A stretch of 64,000 bases of DNA from Natronospira bacteriovora (GTDB taxonomy: Bacteria > Pseudomonadota > Gammaproteobacteria > Natronospirales > Natronospiraceae): contig NZ_JAVDDT010000001.1 of assembly GCF_030848495.1 (NCBI RefSeq), positions 186,001 through 250,000 of the forward strand, given 5' to 3'. Position 1 is the first letter of the stretch, and every line of letters starts with the position of its first letter. Positions 24,785-33,628 of this stretch are shown here, piece by piece. The notes under the pieces are model-generated. The model was not told where the DNA came from, searched no databases, and saw only the letters and a program-made list of their open reading frames with translations. A program made the translations under genes and the position numbers.

Positions 24785-26974
24785 TCAGGATGCCTTCCGG
24801 CTTTCCATGCTCTGTGATTTGACCAGGATCGGCACGTCCAGAATCAGTGCGATGCGCCCGTCACCCGTGATGGTTGCGCCCGCGTACCCGGCCATGCCTC
24901 TCAAGTAGGCGCCCAGGGGCTTGATCACCACTTCTTCCCTCCCGAGCACATCATCCACCACCAGACCCAATTGCTGACCGCCCACTTCGACAATGACCAC
25001 CTGGCGGTCGTCCTCGCGATCCGGGGCATTGCTTCCGGACAGCCACTGTCTCAGGTAGACAAGCGGAAGGGTGCGGTTTCTCACTCGAATCACCTGCCGT
25101 CCGTCCACCCGATGAGCGGTCTTCTCGTCCAGGTAGATGACCTCCCGGATATTCGACAGGGGCAGCGCGAAGATCGAGCCATCGAGCGTGACCATCAGGG
25201 TGGGCAGAATGGCCAGCGTCAGAGGCACCCGGATCTGGATTTCGGAACCCCGCCCCGGCCTTGAATCGATCTCGATGGTGCCATTGAGCTGGGCAATTCT
25301 GGTCTTGACCACATCCATGCCCACACCGCGACCGGATACGTCCGAAATCTGCTCCTTGGTGCTGAAACCCGGCCGGAAGATCAGATTGAAGGCCTCCCGA
25401 TCATCCAGGCGTTCGGCCTCGTCCATTTCCATCAGGCCCTTGTCCACGGCCTTGCGGCGCAGGGCATCGGGGTTCATGCCCGCCCCGTCATCACGAATCG
25501 TCAGCAGAACCTGATCGCCTTCCTGTTCGGCCGACAGCACGACCGTTCCCGTCTCATTCTTTCCGGCCTGACGCCGGATGTCCGGTGACTCGATGCCATG
25601 ATCGACGGCATTGCGAACCAGATGAACCAGGGGATCCGCCAGCGCCTCCACCAGGTTCTTGTCCAGGTCGGTGTCCTCTCCGTGCAGCTCCAGCTTCACC
25701 TGTTTCTCGAGATTGCGGGCCAGATCCCTCGCCACGCGCGGGAAACGGGAAAAGACCTTCTTCACCGGCTGCATGCGGGTATGCATCACCGCGCCCTGCA
25801 GGTCGGATGTCACCAGATCCAGCTCGCTCACCGCATTCGCGGTTGCTTCATCCTGAGCCTGGTCACCACCCAGCGTGACCAAGCGGTTGCGGATCAGCAC
25901 CAGCTCGCCCACCAGATTCATGATGGAATCCAGCCGGCTGGTATCCACACGCACCGTGGTCTCCGCGGACATGGCGGCCGCTGCCGGGCTGGCCGGCTTG
26001 GCCGGCTGCCGGCTGTCCGGCTTGCTTACATCCTTCTGGCTGGCTGGCTTGTCGCTCACCGGGGAGGCCGTCGCCTCAGGGGCAGACTGAACCGCCCCCG
26101 CATCCTTCTCTTGCGGGGACTCGGGCCGGGCAGCCGCCGAAGGACCGCGGCCCTTGCCGTGAAGGTCATCCATCAGGGCCTCGAATTCATCGTCACTGAT
26201 GAACGCCTCGCCCTGATTTCCCGCCGTGTCGCCTGCAGCCGCCGAAGAGGGCTTGCCGGGCGCGGCCTTGCTGCCATGCAATTCATCCAGCAGGGATTCA
26301 AACTCGTCTTCCGTGATTTCATCGCCGGACGCAGCCGCCACGCCCGGCCCGCTTCCCTGACCGTGCAGTTCGTCAAGCAGGCCCTCGAACTCCTCTTCGC
26401 TGATCTCGTCACCCCCGGCGGGAGTATCCGGCATTGACGGCGAACCGCTGTCATTTCCCGCCGACAACATGGCCTCGAATTCGTCGTCCGTCGCGTCTCT
26501 GGCAGCCTCTACCGGGGCGGGCACTGAGTCCGGCTCGATGGTTTCAGCGGCTGCGGCGACGGGCCCATCCCCGGATTCGCCATTCTGGCCGTCGATGCGG
26601 CTGCGCAGGGAGTCAATCAGTGACTGGGGAGCTTGGGACAGGGGCTTCGATTCACGCACCTCGGCAAACATGGTGTGCAGCCAATCCAGAGTGGACAGGG
26701 CATCGTCCATCAAACCCTGGGTGACGGAGATGTCACCGGCGCGCAGCACGTCAAACACGTCTTCGGCGCTGTGGCAGAGATCCACCATTTCCTTCAGGCT
26801 CAGGAAGCTGGCACCCCCCTTGATGGTGTGAAAACCACGGAAGATGGTGTTGAGCAGGTCCGTGTCATCCGGCCGCTGTTCCAGCTCGACCAGCTGTTCA
26901 CCAAGCTCTTCGAGGATTTCTCCGGCTTCCACCAGGAAATCGGCCAACAGCTCCTGATCCACTTCGAAGCTCAT
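24785..26974 (-). CDS. cheA: CheA chemotaxis histidine kinase
   Basis: A 729-residue CheA from the ATG at 26974 (GGAGGGGA upstream; the ATG at 26986 lies in that Shine-Dalgarno region). Domains: P1 Hpt with H49 in FRGFHTIKGGASFLSL; a long acidic linker (about 130-335) holding three tandem DEFExLLDELHG-type repeats; P3 dimerisation (about 336-410); P4 ATPase with HLVRNAVDHGIE, DDGAGM and GRGVGMDVV; and P5 CheW-like domain at the C-terminus. There is no clear CheY-binding P2 domain of the E. coli kind. It phosphorylates CheY and CheB. Confidence 0.95.
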   Translation of the reverse strand: MSFEVDQELLADFLVEAGEILEELGEQLVELEQRPDDTDLLNTIFRGFHTIKGGASFLSLKEMVDLCHSAEDVFDVLRAGDISVTQGLMDDALSTLDWLHTMFAEVRESKPLSQAPQSLIDSLRSRIDGQNGESGDGPVAAAAETIEPDSVPAPVEAARDATDDEFEAMLSAGNDSGSPSMPDTPAGGDEISEEEFEGLLDELHGQGSGPGVAAASGDEITEDEFESLLDELHGSKAAPGKPSSAAAGDTAGNQGEAFISDDEFEALMDDLHGKGRGPSAAARPESPQEKDAGAVQSAPEATASPVSDKPASQKDVSKPDSRQPAKPASPAAAAMSAETTVRVDTSRLDSIMNLVGELVLIRNRLVTLGGDQAQDEATANAVSELDLVTSDLQGAVMHTRMQPVKKVFSRFPRVARDLARNLEKQVKLELHGEDTDLDKNLVEALADPLVHLVRNAVDHGIESPDIRRQAGKNETGTVVLSAEQEGDQVLLTIRDDGAGMNPDALRRKAVDKGLMEMDEAERLDDREAFNLIFRPGFSTKEQISDVSGRGVGMDVVKTRIAQLNGTIEIDSRPGRGSEIQIRVPLTLAILPTLMVTLDGSIFALPLSNIREVIYLDEKTAHRVDGRQVIRVRNRTLPLVYLRQWLSGSNAPDREDDRQVVIVEVGGQQLGLVVDDVLGREEVVIKPLGAYLRGMAGYAGATITGDGRIALILDVPILVKSQSMESRKAS
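26156..26488 (-). repeat. Tandem LHG-type repeats inside CheA
   Basis: In-frame repeats in the CheA linker: a degenerate copy DDEFEAML at residues 163-170 and three fuller copies, EISEEEFEGLLDELHG (about 190-205), EITEDEFESLLDELHG (219-234) and FISDDEFEALMDDLHG (258-273). Each predicts a short acidic amphipathic helix, separated by Gly/Ala/Pro-rich spacers. Confidence 0.8.
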
Positions 26975-27035
26975 GCTCCCCTCCATTCAAACCCGTTTCA
27001 CGATGGTGAAACAGGGCGCCCGCACCGGGGGCCGC

Positions 27036-27809
27036 TCAGAAACCCAGGCTGGACAAAAGATCATCAACCTCATCCTGGCCCTGGGCCACATCCCCTGCCT
27101 GATCGGAGGGAGTTGCCGGGCCATGCCCGCGAGAATCGGACTTCTCCGGCTTCTTCTCTTCCTTATCGGCCACTTGCGGCTCAGACTTGAGCTGTTTTCC
27201 ACCGGCGACCCGGAGCAGATCCACCATGCCCTCTTCCAGTTCCTGCACCATGCTGATCACTCGGCTGATGATCTGCCCGGTCAGGTCCTGATACTCCTGG
27301 GCCATCAGAATCTCGGTGAGCCCGCCTCGAATGCTTTCCACATCACTGTCGGCGGCCCCCAGAAAGGTCTGCAATCGGCGCGCCACCTGGCGGAACTCGT
27401 CCGCGGCCATGTTGCGAGCGAGAAAACGTTCCCAGTCGGCGGCCAGTGTCCTGGCCTCGCTGCCCATGGATTCCGCCCGTGGCAACAGGGATTCCACCGT
27501 TTCCAGGGTGGTGTGGGCGGCCTTCTCGGTCATTTCCACCACGTAGTTGAGACGATCACGCGCATCCGGCATTTCCTTCTCGGCCAGCTCCGCCAGCCGA
27601 AAATCCATGCGGAAACTCTTGAGCGCGTCGTGCAGCTCCCGGGTCAGCTTGCCGACCTCCACGAACAGCTCCTTCTCGCGGATATGGGTCAGCTCATCCA
27701 GCTCCTCGTTGAAGATGCGCTCGTCGCCGCTTTCCAGGGCCTGCGCCATGCGCTGCACCCGCTCGCGGTAGTCATCAGCCCGCTTTTGATCATCAAATGC
27801 CATGGTCAT
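27036..27809 (-). CDS. cheZ: CheZ CheY-P phosphatase
   Basis: A 257-residue CheZ: a long helical body (about 1-200), the catalytic segment LMAQEYQDLTGQIISRVISM containing the conserved Asp-x-x-Gln-type pair, and a C-terminal CheY-binding helix DEVDDLLSSLGF joined by a flexible charged linker. It removes the phosphate from CheY. The ATG at 27809 has GGGAG five bases upstream. It lies between cheY and cheA as in Pseudomonas and Vibrio. Confidence 0.93.
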   Translation of the reverse strand: MTMAFDDQKRADDYRERVQRMAQALESGDERIFNEELDELTHIREKELFVEVGKLTRELHDALKSFRMDFRLAELAEKEMPDARDRLNYVVEMTEKAAHTTLETVESLLPRAESMGSEARTLAADWERFLARNMAADEFRQVARRLQTFLGAADSDVESIRGGLTEILMAQEYQDLTGQIISRVISMVQELEEGMVDLLRVAGGKQLKSEPQVADKEEKKPEKSDSRGHGPATPSDQAGDVAQGQDEVDDLLSSLGF

Positions 27810-27838
27810 TCTGTCTCCCGTCGCGGCACGTGAAGGCG

Positions 27839-28225
27839 TCAGCCCTCCAGGCGTTCAAAGATCTTCTCGATCTTCTCCTTCAGCGTGGCTGCCGTGAAGG
27901 GCTTGATGATGTAGCCGTTGACGCCGGCCTGGGCCGCCTCGACGATCTGATCCCGCTTGGCTTCAGCGGTGACCATGAGTACCGGCATGGAACTCAGCTT
28001 CTCGTCGGCGCGAATCTCCTTGAGCAGATCCAGACCGGTCATGCCCGGCATGTTCCAGTCGGTGACGACGAAATCGAAATCACCGTTCTTGAGCAGTGGC
28101 AGGGCCGTCTTGCCGTCATCAGCCTCCTGGGTATTGTTGAACCCAAGATCCCGCAAGAGATTCTTGATGATTCGTCGCATGGTGGAGAAATCATCCACCA
28201 CCAGAATCTTCATGTTCTTGTCCAA
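27839..28225 (-). CDS. cheY: CheY response regulator
   Basis: A 128-residue single-domain receiver with the acidic pocket VVDD, phosphoacceptor in [12 protein letters not shown], the conserved Thr/Ala region MVTAEAK and the Lys in [10 protein letters not shown]. Phospho-CheY binds FliM and FliN to change motor direction. The predicted start is TTG with GGAGG five bases upstream, giving [11 protein letters not shown], which matches the NKNMKIL start of Vibrio CheY; an ATG at 28213 would give MKILVVDD as in Pseudomonas. Confidence 0.95.
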   Translation of the reverse strand: MDKNMKILVVDDFSTMRRIIKNLLRDLGFNNTQEADDGKTALPLLKNGDFDFVVTDWNMPGMTGLDLLKEIRADEKLSSMPVLMVTAEAKRDQIVEAAQAGVNGYIIKPFTAATLKEKIEKIFERLEG

Positions 28226-28263
28226 GCCAACCTCCCGATTCCTAGTTGCTGATCAAGTGTCAT

Positions 28264-28282
28264 GGAACCTCTCTAAGGTTCC
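28264..28282 (-). repeat. Short inverted repeat between fliA and cheY
   Basis: GGAACCT, five bases, AGGTTCC: a perfect 7 bp hairpin in the 65 bp between the fliA stop and the cheY start. It has no T run, so it is not a standard terminator; it may pause or stabilise the transcript. Confidence 0.4.
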
Positions 28283-28290
28283 CAGCGCAA

Positions 28291-29019
28291 TCACTCCAGC
28301 CAGTCCGACAACCGCGCCCGGGTTCGGGTCATGGCCTGCCCGTGGATCTGGCAAACCCGGGACTCACTGACCCCCAGAACCTCTCCGATTTCCCGGAGGT
28401 TCAGCTCCTGTTCATAGTAAAGGGACATGACCAGTTTCTCCCGCTCAGGGAGCCCTTCAATCACCGTGGCCAGTGAACGACGAAAATCCTCGGATTCCAC
28501 CGCGGAATCCGGGTGTTCGGTCTCAGACTCCATGCCGGGCAAACCATCCTCCTGCCCGGGTGCGAGCTCGTCGAGACTGAAAAGACGGCAGCGCACCGCA
28601 TCCTGCATCACGCGGTGATAGTCCTGCATGCTCAGTCCGACGGCTTCGGCCACATCGCGATCCCGCGCATCCCGCCCCGTCTCGTTTTCAATGCGGCGTA
28701 TCGCCTCGCTGACTTCCCGGTAAGCACGGTGAACCGAACGGGGCGTCCAGTCCGACTTTCGGATCTCATCCAGCATGGCACCACGGATCCGGATTCCGGC
28801 GTAGGTTTCGAAGCTGGCACCGCGATCATCGCTGTACTGGCTGCCGGCCTCCAGAAGACCAACCATGCCGGCCTGAATCAGATCCTCCACATCCACCGTG
28901 GCGGGAAGACGCGCCGCCAGATGATAGGCAATGCGCTTGACCAGACCCGCGTGCCGGAGCACCAGGTCATCACCACCCGAATCACGAACCTGCTCGTAAC
29001 GGGAGGTGGCATCCATCAC
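28291..29019 (-). CDS. fliA: FliA, flagellar sigma-28 factor
   Basis: A 242-residue sigma-70 family factor of the FliA class. Region 2 contains LVKRIAYHLAARLPATVDVEDLIQAGMVGLLEA, followed by FETYAGIRIRGAMLDEIRKSDW; region 4 is REKLVMSLYYEQELNLREIGEVLGVSESRVCQIH-like. It directs late flagellar and chemotaxis promoters; candidate targets here are fliC and cheW-mcp. Its ATG overlaps the fleN stop by four bases. The anti-sigma factor gene flgM is not in the window. Confidence 0.96.
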   Translation of the reverse strand: MMDATSRYEQVRDSGGDDLVLRHAGLVKRIAYHLAARLPATVDVEDLIQAGMVGLLEAGSQYSDDRGASFETYAGIRIRGAMLDEIRKSDWTPRSVHRAYREVSEAIRRIENETGRDARDRDVAEAVGLSMQDYHRVMQDAVRCRLFSLDELAPGQEDGLPGMESETEHPDSAVESEDFRRSLATVIEGLPEREKLVMSLYYEQELNLREIGEVLGVSESRVCQIHGQAMTRTRARLSDWLE

Positions 29020-29888
29020 GCGATGCCCCCTCCATCGGAGGCAGCGGCATTACCGCCGATCAGGCGCTCCACGAAAAACTCGAGATTGCCGCGCGGCCCA
29101 TCCGGAACCGGCCAGCGCCCCACCTCTTCGGCCAGATTTCTAAAGGCCAGTGCGGCGCGGCTGCGGGGGAAGGCCTCCACCACCGCATTCTGTTTCTGCA
29201 CGGCCTTGCGAAGCTGTTCATCGAAGGGAATGGCACCGATGTATTCCAGATTCACATCCAGAAAGCGCTCGGCAACGCTGGAGATCTTGCCGAACAGGGT
29301 GCGTCCGTGATGGCTGGTCTGAGTCATGTTCGCCAGTACCCGGAAATGGCGAATACCGTGCTCCCGTGACAGCACCTTGATCATGGCATAGGCATCCGTG
29401 ATGGAGGCGGGCTCATCGCAGACCACGAGGATCGCGTGCTGGGCCGCCTGGGTGAAACTCACCACACCATCGGCAATCCCGGCGGCCGTATCCACGACGA
29501 GCACGTCCAGATCGTCGCCCAGATCACTGAAGGCACGAATGAGGCCGGCATTCTCGGACGGGGTCAGCTCCGCCATGCGCTTGGTGCCGGAAGAGGCCGG
29601 CACCACCTTCATTCCGGCCGGGCCATCCAGCAGAATCTCCTCCAGGCCACACTCGCCGTCAATCACATGAGAAAGATTCCTGCGCGGCTGCAGGCCCAGC
29701 ACCACATCCACATTGGCCAGACCGAGATCGGCATCGAACAGCATGACTTTCTTGCCGGCCACGCCCATGGCGGCCGCCAGATTGACGGAGATATTGGTCT
29801 TGCCCACCCCGCCCTTGCCGGAGGTCACGGCAATCACCTGAACCGGCTTTGGCTTGTTCATCCGTCGCAGTCCTGCGGCCTGATCCAT
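29016..29888 (-). CDS. fleN: FleN/FlhG, MinD-like flagellar number regulator
   Basis: A 290-residue ParA/MinD-type ATPase from the ATG at 29888 (GGGAG eight bases upstream, 13 bp after flhF). It has Walker A VTSGKGGVGKTNISVNLA, VMLFDADLGLANVDVVLGL and VLVVDTAAGI. FleN antagonises FleQ and, with FlhF, restricts cells to one polar flagellum. Its N-terminal QAAGLRRM resembles the DQAxGLR motif that stimulates FlhF GTPase, here at residues 2-8. The frame continues to 29957 inside flhF but that extension is not convincing. Confidence 0.93.
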   Translation of the reverse strand: MDQAAGLRRMNKPKPVQVIAVTSGKGGVGKTNISVNLAAAMGVAGKKVMLFDADLGLANVDVVLGLQPRRNLSHVIDGECGLEEILLDGPAGMKVVPASSGTKRMAELTPSENAGLIRAFSDLGDDLDVLVVDTAAGIADGVVSFTQAAQHAILVVCDEPASITDAYAMIKVLSREHGIRHFRVLANMTQTSHHGRTLFGKISSVAERFLDVNLEYIGAIPFDEQLRKAVQKQNAVVEAFPRSRAALAFRNLAEEVGRWPVPDGPRGNLEFFVERLIGGNAAASDGGGIA

Positions 29889-29901
29889 CAACACCACTCC
29901 C

Positions 29902-31377
29902 TCATGCAATGCTGTCTGCGGCCACCCCGCCAAAGCGTGCGGCCAGCTCCGATTCATCCACCCGTCGCGGACGCTGCCGCTGCAGCTGTACCGCCCGGCT
30001 TACCAGACGGTGACTGCGGGCCGGCTGAATATCCTCGGGCACCCGCTGCCCGTCGGCGATGTAGCCAATGGGCAGATTATGTCGCACAGCCACCGAGATC
30101 GCCCCGCCCAGACCGGTGGCCTCGTCCAGCTTGGTCAGGATGCAGCCATCCAGATCCTCGGGCCCGTAGGCCCGGACGATCTCTTCCAGGGTCGGCGCCG
30201 GGCTGTCAGCGGACAGCACCAGATTGATCCTGAGGGCCTCACCCTGAACTTCCCGAAGCATTCCAAGCTGGGCCGGAATGCGATTGTCACGTTGACTCAT
30301 GCCGGCACAATCCACCAGCACGAGCCGCTTGTTCTCCAATTCCTGCAAGGTCTCGCGCAATTCCTGCGGACTGTCCACCGAGTAGACAGGCACCCCCAGT
30401 ATACGACCGTAACTGTGAAGCTGCTCCTGTCCGCCAACCCGGTAATGATCAGTCGTGACCAGGGCCACATGGCGCTTGCCGTGACGCAGGGCGAAGCGGG
30501 CGGCCAGTTTGGCAATGGTGGTGGTCTTTCCCACTCCGGTGGGCCCCACCAGGGCAATCCGCCCCCCCTTCTCCAGAATCTCGTCACTACCCACCGGAAT
30601 ACGCTGGGCCAGCATGCCCAGAGGCAGACGCCAGGCCTGCTGGGGATCGCCCAGCACCGGCATGGCCTTGAGAATATCCCGCGCCAGGTCAGGCTCTATG
30701 CCCATGGCGCTCAATTCCCTCAGCACACCCGCCTTGACCGGCCGCTCGCGGGAAAGCCGATCCCAGGCCAGGCTGGAAAACTGGTTCTCCAGCATGCTGC
30801 GAACACTGCTCAGTTCCCGCCGCACCTCCATGAGGTTGGGCTCCTGGGACCAGACGATTCGGGCGTTTCCATCCAGGCCGGCATTCGGCGAAAGCGCATC
30901 GCCGACATCCCGCTCCGGGTTCCGACTCAGGCGACTTGGCCGCCGGGGCTGGTATCCCGGAAGGTCATCGTCACTCGGTCCTTCATCTTCATCAAGGGCC
31001 TCGGCCGCCGCGGCCAGACGAGCGGCGAATTCATCCTCCTCCGCGGTATCGCTATCGTCGTCGACACCTTCCAGCCAGCTGCGCTCATCTTCCATTGCTT
31101 CCGGCGATGACCCGGCATCCGCGTCCCGATAGGCGGCCAGCGGGGATTCGTCAGAATTCCGTCGCCTCGACGTTTCCTCGCGACCACGATGAACGGAATC
31201 CCGGCTCCGCCCCAGGGCCTGATTGACCAGGGCCTCGTCGTAATCCACCGCCGCGATGATCTCGATGCCACCGTTGATGGAACGATTGGAAAGGATGACC
31301 GCATCCGGTCCCTGATCCTCCCGTACCTGGCGGATCGCCGTACGCATGTCGGGTGCAACGAATCGCTTGATTTTCAT
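29902..31377 (-). CDS. flhF: FlhF, SRP-type GTPase for polar flagellum placement
   Basis: A 491-residue FlhF: N-terminal B domain MKIKRFVAPDMRTAIRQVREDQGPDAVILSN, a long acidic and probably disordered linker (about 70-190), an N domain, and the SRP54-like G domain with GPTGVGKTTTIAKLAARFA, VTTDHYRVGG, VDCAGMSQRD and LTKLDEATGLGGAIS. It marks the pole where the flagellum is built. Gene order flhA-flhF-fleN-fliA is as in Pseudomonas. The 89 bp after flhA holds short hairpins but no clear terminator. Confidence 0.95.
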   Translation of the reverse strand: MKIKRFVAPDMRTAIRQVREDQGPDAVILSNRSINGGIEIIAAVDYDEALVNQALGRSRDSVHRGREETSRRRNSDESPLAAYRDADAGSSPEAMEDERSWLEGVDDDSDTAEEDEFAARLAAAAEALDEDEGPSDDDLPGYQPRRPSRLSRNPERDVGDALSPNAGLDGNARIVWSQEPNLMEVRRELSSVRSMLENQFSSLAWDRLSRERPVKAGVLRELSAMGIEPDLARDILKAMPVLGDPQQAWRLPLGMLAQRIPVGSDEILEKGGRIALVGPTGVGKTTTIAKLAARFALRHGKRHVALVTTDHYRVGGQEQLHSYGRILGVPVYSVDSPQELRETLQELENKRLVLVDCAGMSQRDNRIPAQLGMLREVQGEALRINLVLSADSPAPTLEEIVRAYGPEDLDGCILTKLDEATGLGGAISVAVRHNLPIGYIADGQRVPEDIQPARSHRLVSRAVQLQRQRPRRVDESELAARFGGVAADSIA

Positions 31378-31466
31378 CTCTTTTCCTCCCGGTCGGCCCC
31401 GGTCCGAACCGGACCCTGCCGCCGTGAAACCCGCCGTTCACCGGGGTTTTCACCCCGATCACGGCC

Positions 31467-33614
31467 TCACTCGCCGCTGATTGATGCCACCAGTCGAACC
31501 TTCCGACTGTCCGGTACCTCGTTGTAGGAGAGTACGCTCAGCCCCGGCACCGCCTGCCTCAGGAACCGTGCCAGCCAGCCCCGGATCGCCGGGGAGACCA
31601 GCAGGATGGCCGGCTCGCCCAGACTCTCCTGCTTGCGGGTGGCTTCCGCCAGGCCCTGCTGCAAACGCTCCGCGAGACCCGGTTCCACACTGCCGGCGCC
31701 ACCCTGGCGAATGGCATCCTGCAATATCTGTTCCAACTGTGGGTCCAGGGTGATCACGGGCACTTCCTCCCGGCTGCCGGCCACTTCCTGGATGATGGTT
31801 CTGGCCAGTGCCTCGCGCACATGACCGAGCAATTCTTCCGGATCCTGGGTCTGGGTGCCGTGTTCGGCCAGGCTCTCGGCGATGCTGCGCAGATTGCGGA
31901 TGGGTACCCGCTCTTCCAGCAGGCGCTGCAGCACTTTCACCACCCGGCTGAGCGGCATCACATCCGGAACCAGGCTCTCCACCAGCTTCTTGTCGGTCTG
32001 CTTGAGCATGTCCAGCAGCTTCTGGACTTCCTCGTGACCCAGCAACTCATGACCATGGCTCTGGATCACATGGCTCAGGTGGGTGGCCACCACGGTACTG
32101 GGATCCACCACCGTGTATCCCAGTGTCTGGGCGTTGTCCCTCTGCTCGGGATCAATCCAGACCGCCTCCAGGCCGAAGGCGGGATCACGGGTCTCGATGC
32201 CCTTGATCCGCCCGTGCACCTGTCCGGGGTTGATGGCCATCTCCCGATCCGGGTGAATTTCTGCCTCACCCACCGGATCCCCCATCAGGGTGATGCGGTA
32301 ATGATTGGGCGGAAGTTCCAGGTTGTCCCGGATATGCACGGACTGGACGAGAAACCCCAACTCCCGCGACAGTTTCTTCCTCACCCCGCGTATCCGGGTC
32401 ATGAGTTCACCGCCCTGCTTGCGATCCACCAGGGGAATCAGGCGATAACCGACTTCAAGGCCCAGCAGATCACTCTGGGTCACGTCCTCCCAGCGCAGTT
32501 CACCCAGCTCTTCGCCGCCGCCCGGTTCCACGGTTCGACCCGGCCGCGCTTCGGCCTCGCCGGCCTTGCCGGGACGACCACCAGCCGCCACCGCGGCCCC
32601 TTCTTCCTCGTCTCCGGTGAGTACCTCGCCCTCCCGGCTCACCTTCCAGGCCATGTAACCGGTGATGGCGGCCAGAGTGAGGAAGGCCATGTTCGGCATG
32701 CCCGGAATCACGCCCAGAGTGAGCAGCACGCCGGAGGCAACACCCAGCACCCGGCCATTGCCGACCAGCTGACGGATGATCTGCTCGCCCATGTCCTGGC
32801 TGCGGGACATGCGCGTCACGATAATGGCAACCGAGGTGGACAAAAGGAGGGCCGGGATCTGAGCCACCAGACCGTCACCAATGGTCAGCAGGGTGTAGTT
32901 GCGGCCGGCCTCGGCCAGGCTCAGGCTGTGCTGCACGGTGCCGATGATCAGACCGCCAACGATGTTGATGAGCATGATCAGGATGCCAGCAATGGCATCA
33001 CCGCGCACGAACTTGGACGCACCATCCATGGAGCCGTAGAAATCCGCTTCTTCACGAATCTCCTGGCGCCGATCCCTTGCCTGATCATCAGTAATGAGGC
33101 CGGCATTGAGGTCGGCATCAATGGCCATCTGCTTGCCGGGCATGGCATCCAGGGTAAAGCGGGCGGTCACTTCCGACACCCGCGTGGCGCCTTTCGTGAT
33201 CACGACGAAATTGATGATCACCAGAATGGTGAACACGATCAGGCCGACGGCATAATTGCCCCCGACAACGAATTCACCGAAGGCCTCGATGACACGCCCG
33301 GCCGCCGCTGTCCCGGTATGCCCTTCCAGCAGGATGACGCGGGTGGAAGCGATGTTGAGTGCCAGTCGCAGTACGGTGGCGGCCAGCAGAACGGTGGGGA
33401 AAACGCCCAGATCCAGGGGCCGCGCGATGTAGATCACCGCGAGCACCACCACCAGCGCCAACGCGATGTTGAAAGTAAAGAACATGTCCAGGGCGATCGG
33501 CGGCAGCGGCACGATTACCATGGCCAGCACCGCGATCAGCAATACCGGCACACCAAGCCCTGAGCGCATGGCGCTCCGAAAGCCGTCCAACAGCATTGCC
33601 TGTCCCGTTGCCAT
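31467..33614 (-). CDS. flhA: FlhA flagellar export gate protein
   Basis: A 715-residue FlhA: eight membrane helices in the first 330 residues with the FHIPEP family signature region (RVSEVTARFTLDAMPGKQMAIDADLNAG), then a linker (about 330-385) longer and more Gly/Glu-rich than in E. coli, and the cytoplasmic domain (YRLIPLVDRKQGGELMTRIRGVRKKLSRELGFL) that docks chaperone-substrate complexes and forms the nonameric ring. It begins 14 bp after flhB in a continuous operon. Confidence 0.96.
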   Translation of the reverse strand: MATGQAMLLDGFRSAMRSGLGVPVLLIAVLAMVIVPLPPIALDMFFTFNIALALVVVLAVIYIARPLDLGVFPTVLLAATVLRLALNIASTRVILLEGHTGTAAAGRVIEAFGEFVVGGNYAVGLIVFTILVIINFVVITKGATRVSEVTARFTLDAMPGKQMAIDADLNAGLITDDQARDRRQEIREEADFYGSMDGASKFVRGDAIAGILIMLINIVGGLIIGTVQHSLSLAEAGRNYTLLTIGDGLVAQIPALLLSTSVAIIVTRMSRSQDMGEQIIRQLVGNGRVLGVASGVLLTLGVIPGMPNMAFLTLAAITGYMAWKVSREGEVLTGDEEEGAAVAAGGRPGKAGEAEARPGRTVEPGGGEELGELRWEDVTQSDLLGLEVGYRLIPLVDRKQGGELMTRIRGVRKKLSRELGFLVQSVHIRDNLELPPNHYRITLMGDPVGEAEIHPDREMAINPGQVHGRIKGIETRDPAFGLEAVWIDPEQRDNAQTLGYTVVDPSTVVATHLSHVIQSHGHELLGHEEVQKLLDMLKQTDKKLVESLVPDVMPLSRVVKVLQRLLEERVPIRNLRSIAESLAEHGTQTQDPEELLGHVREALARTIIQEVAGSREEVPVITLDPQLEQILQDAIRQGGAGSVEPGLAERLQQGLAEATRKQESLGEPAILLVSPAIRGWLARFLRQAVPGLSVLSYNEVPDSRKVRLVASISGE

Positions 33615-33628
33615 TGCCTAGTTCACCC

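Noticed and set aside
31378-31466. Sigma-54 promoter or terminator between flhA and flhF
   Set aside because: A GG-N10-GC spacing occurs but lacks TGGCAC, and the hairpins there have no T run.
31821-33563. 580-residue rightward frame opposite flhA
   Set aside because: His/Gln/Gly-rich antisense shadow of flhA without recognisable domains or ribosome-binding site.
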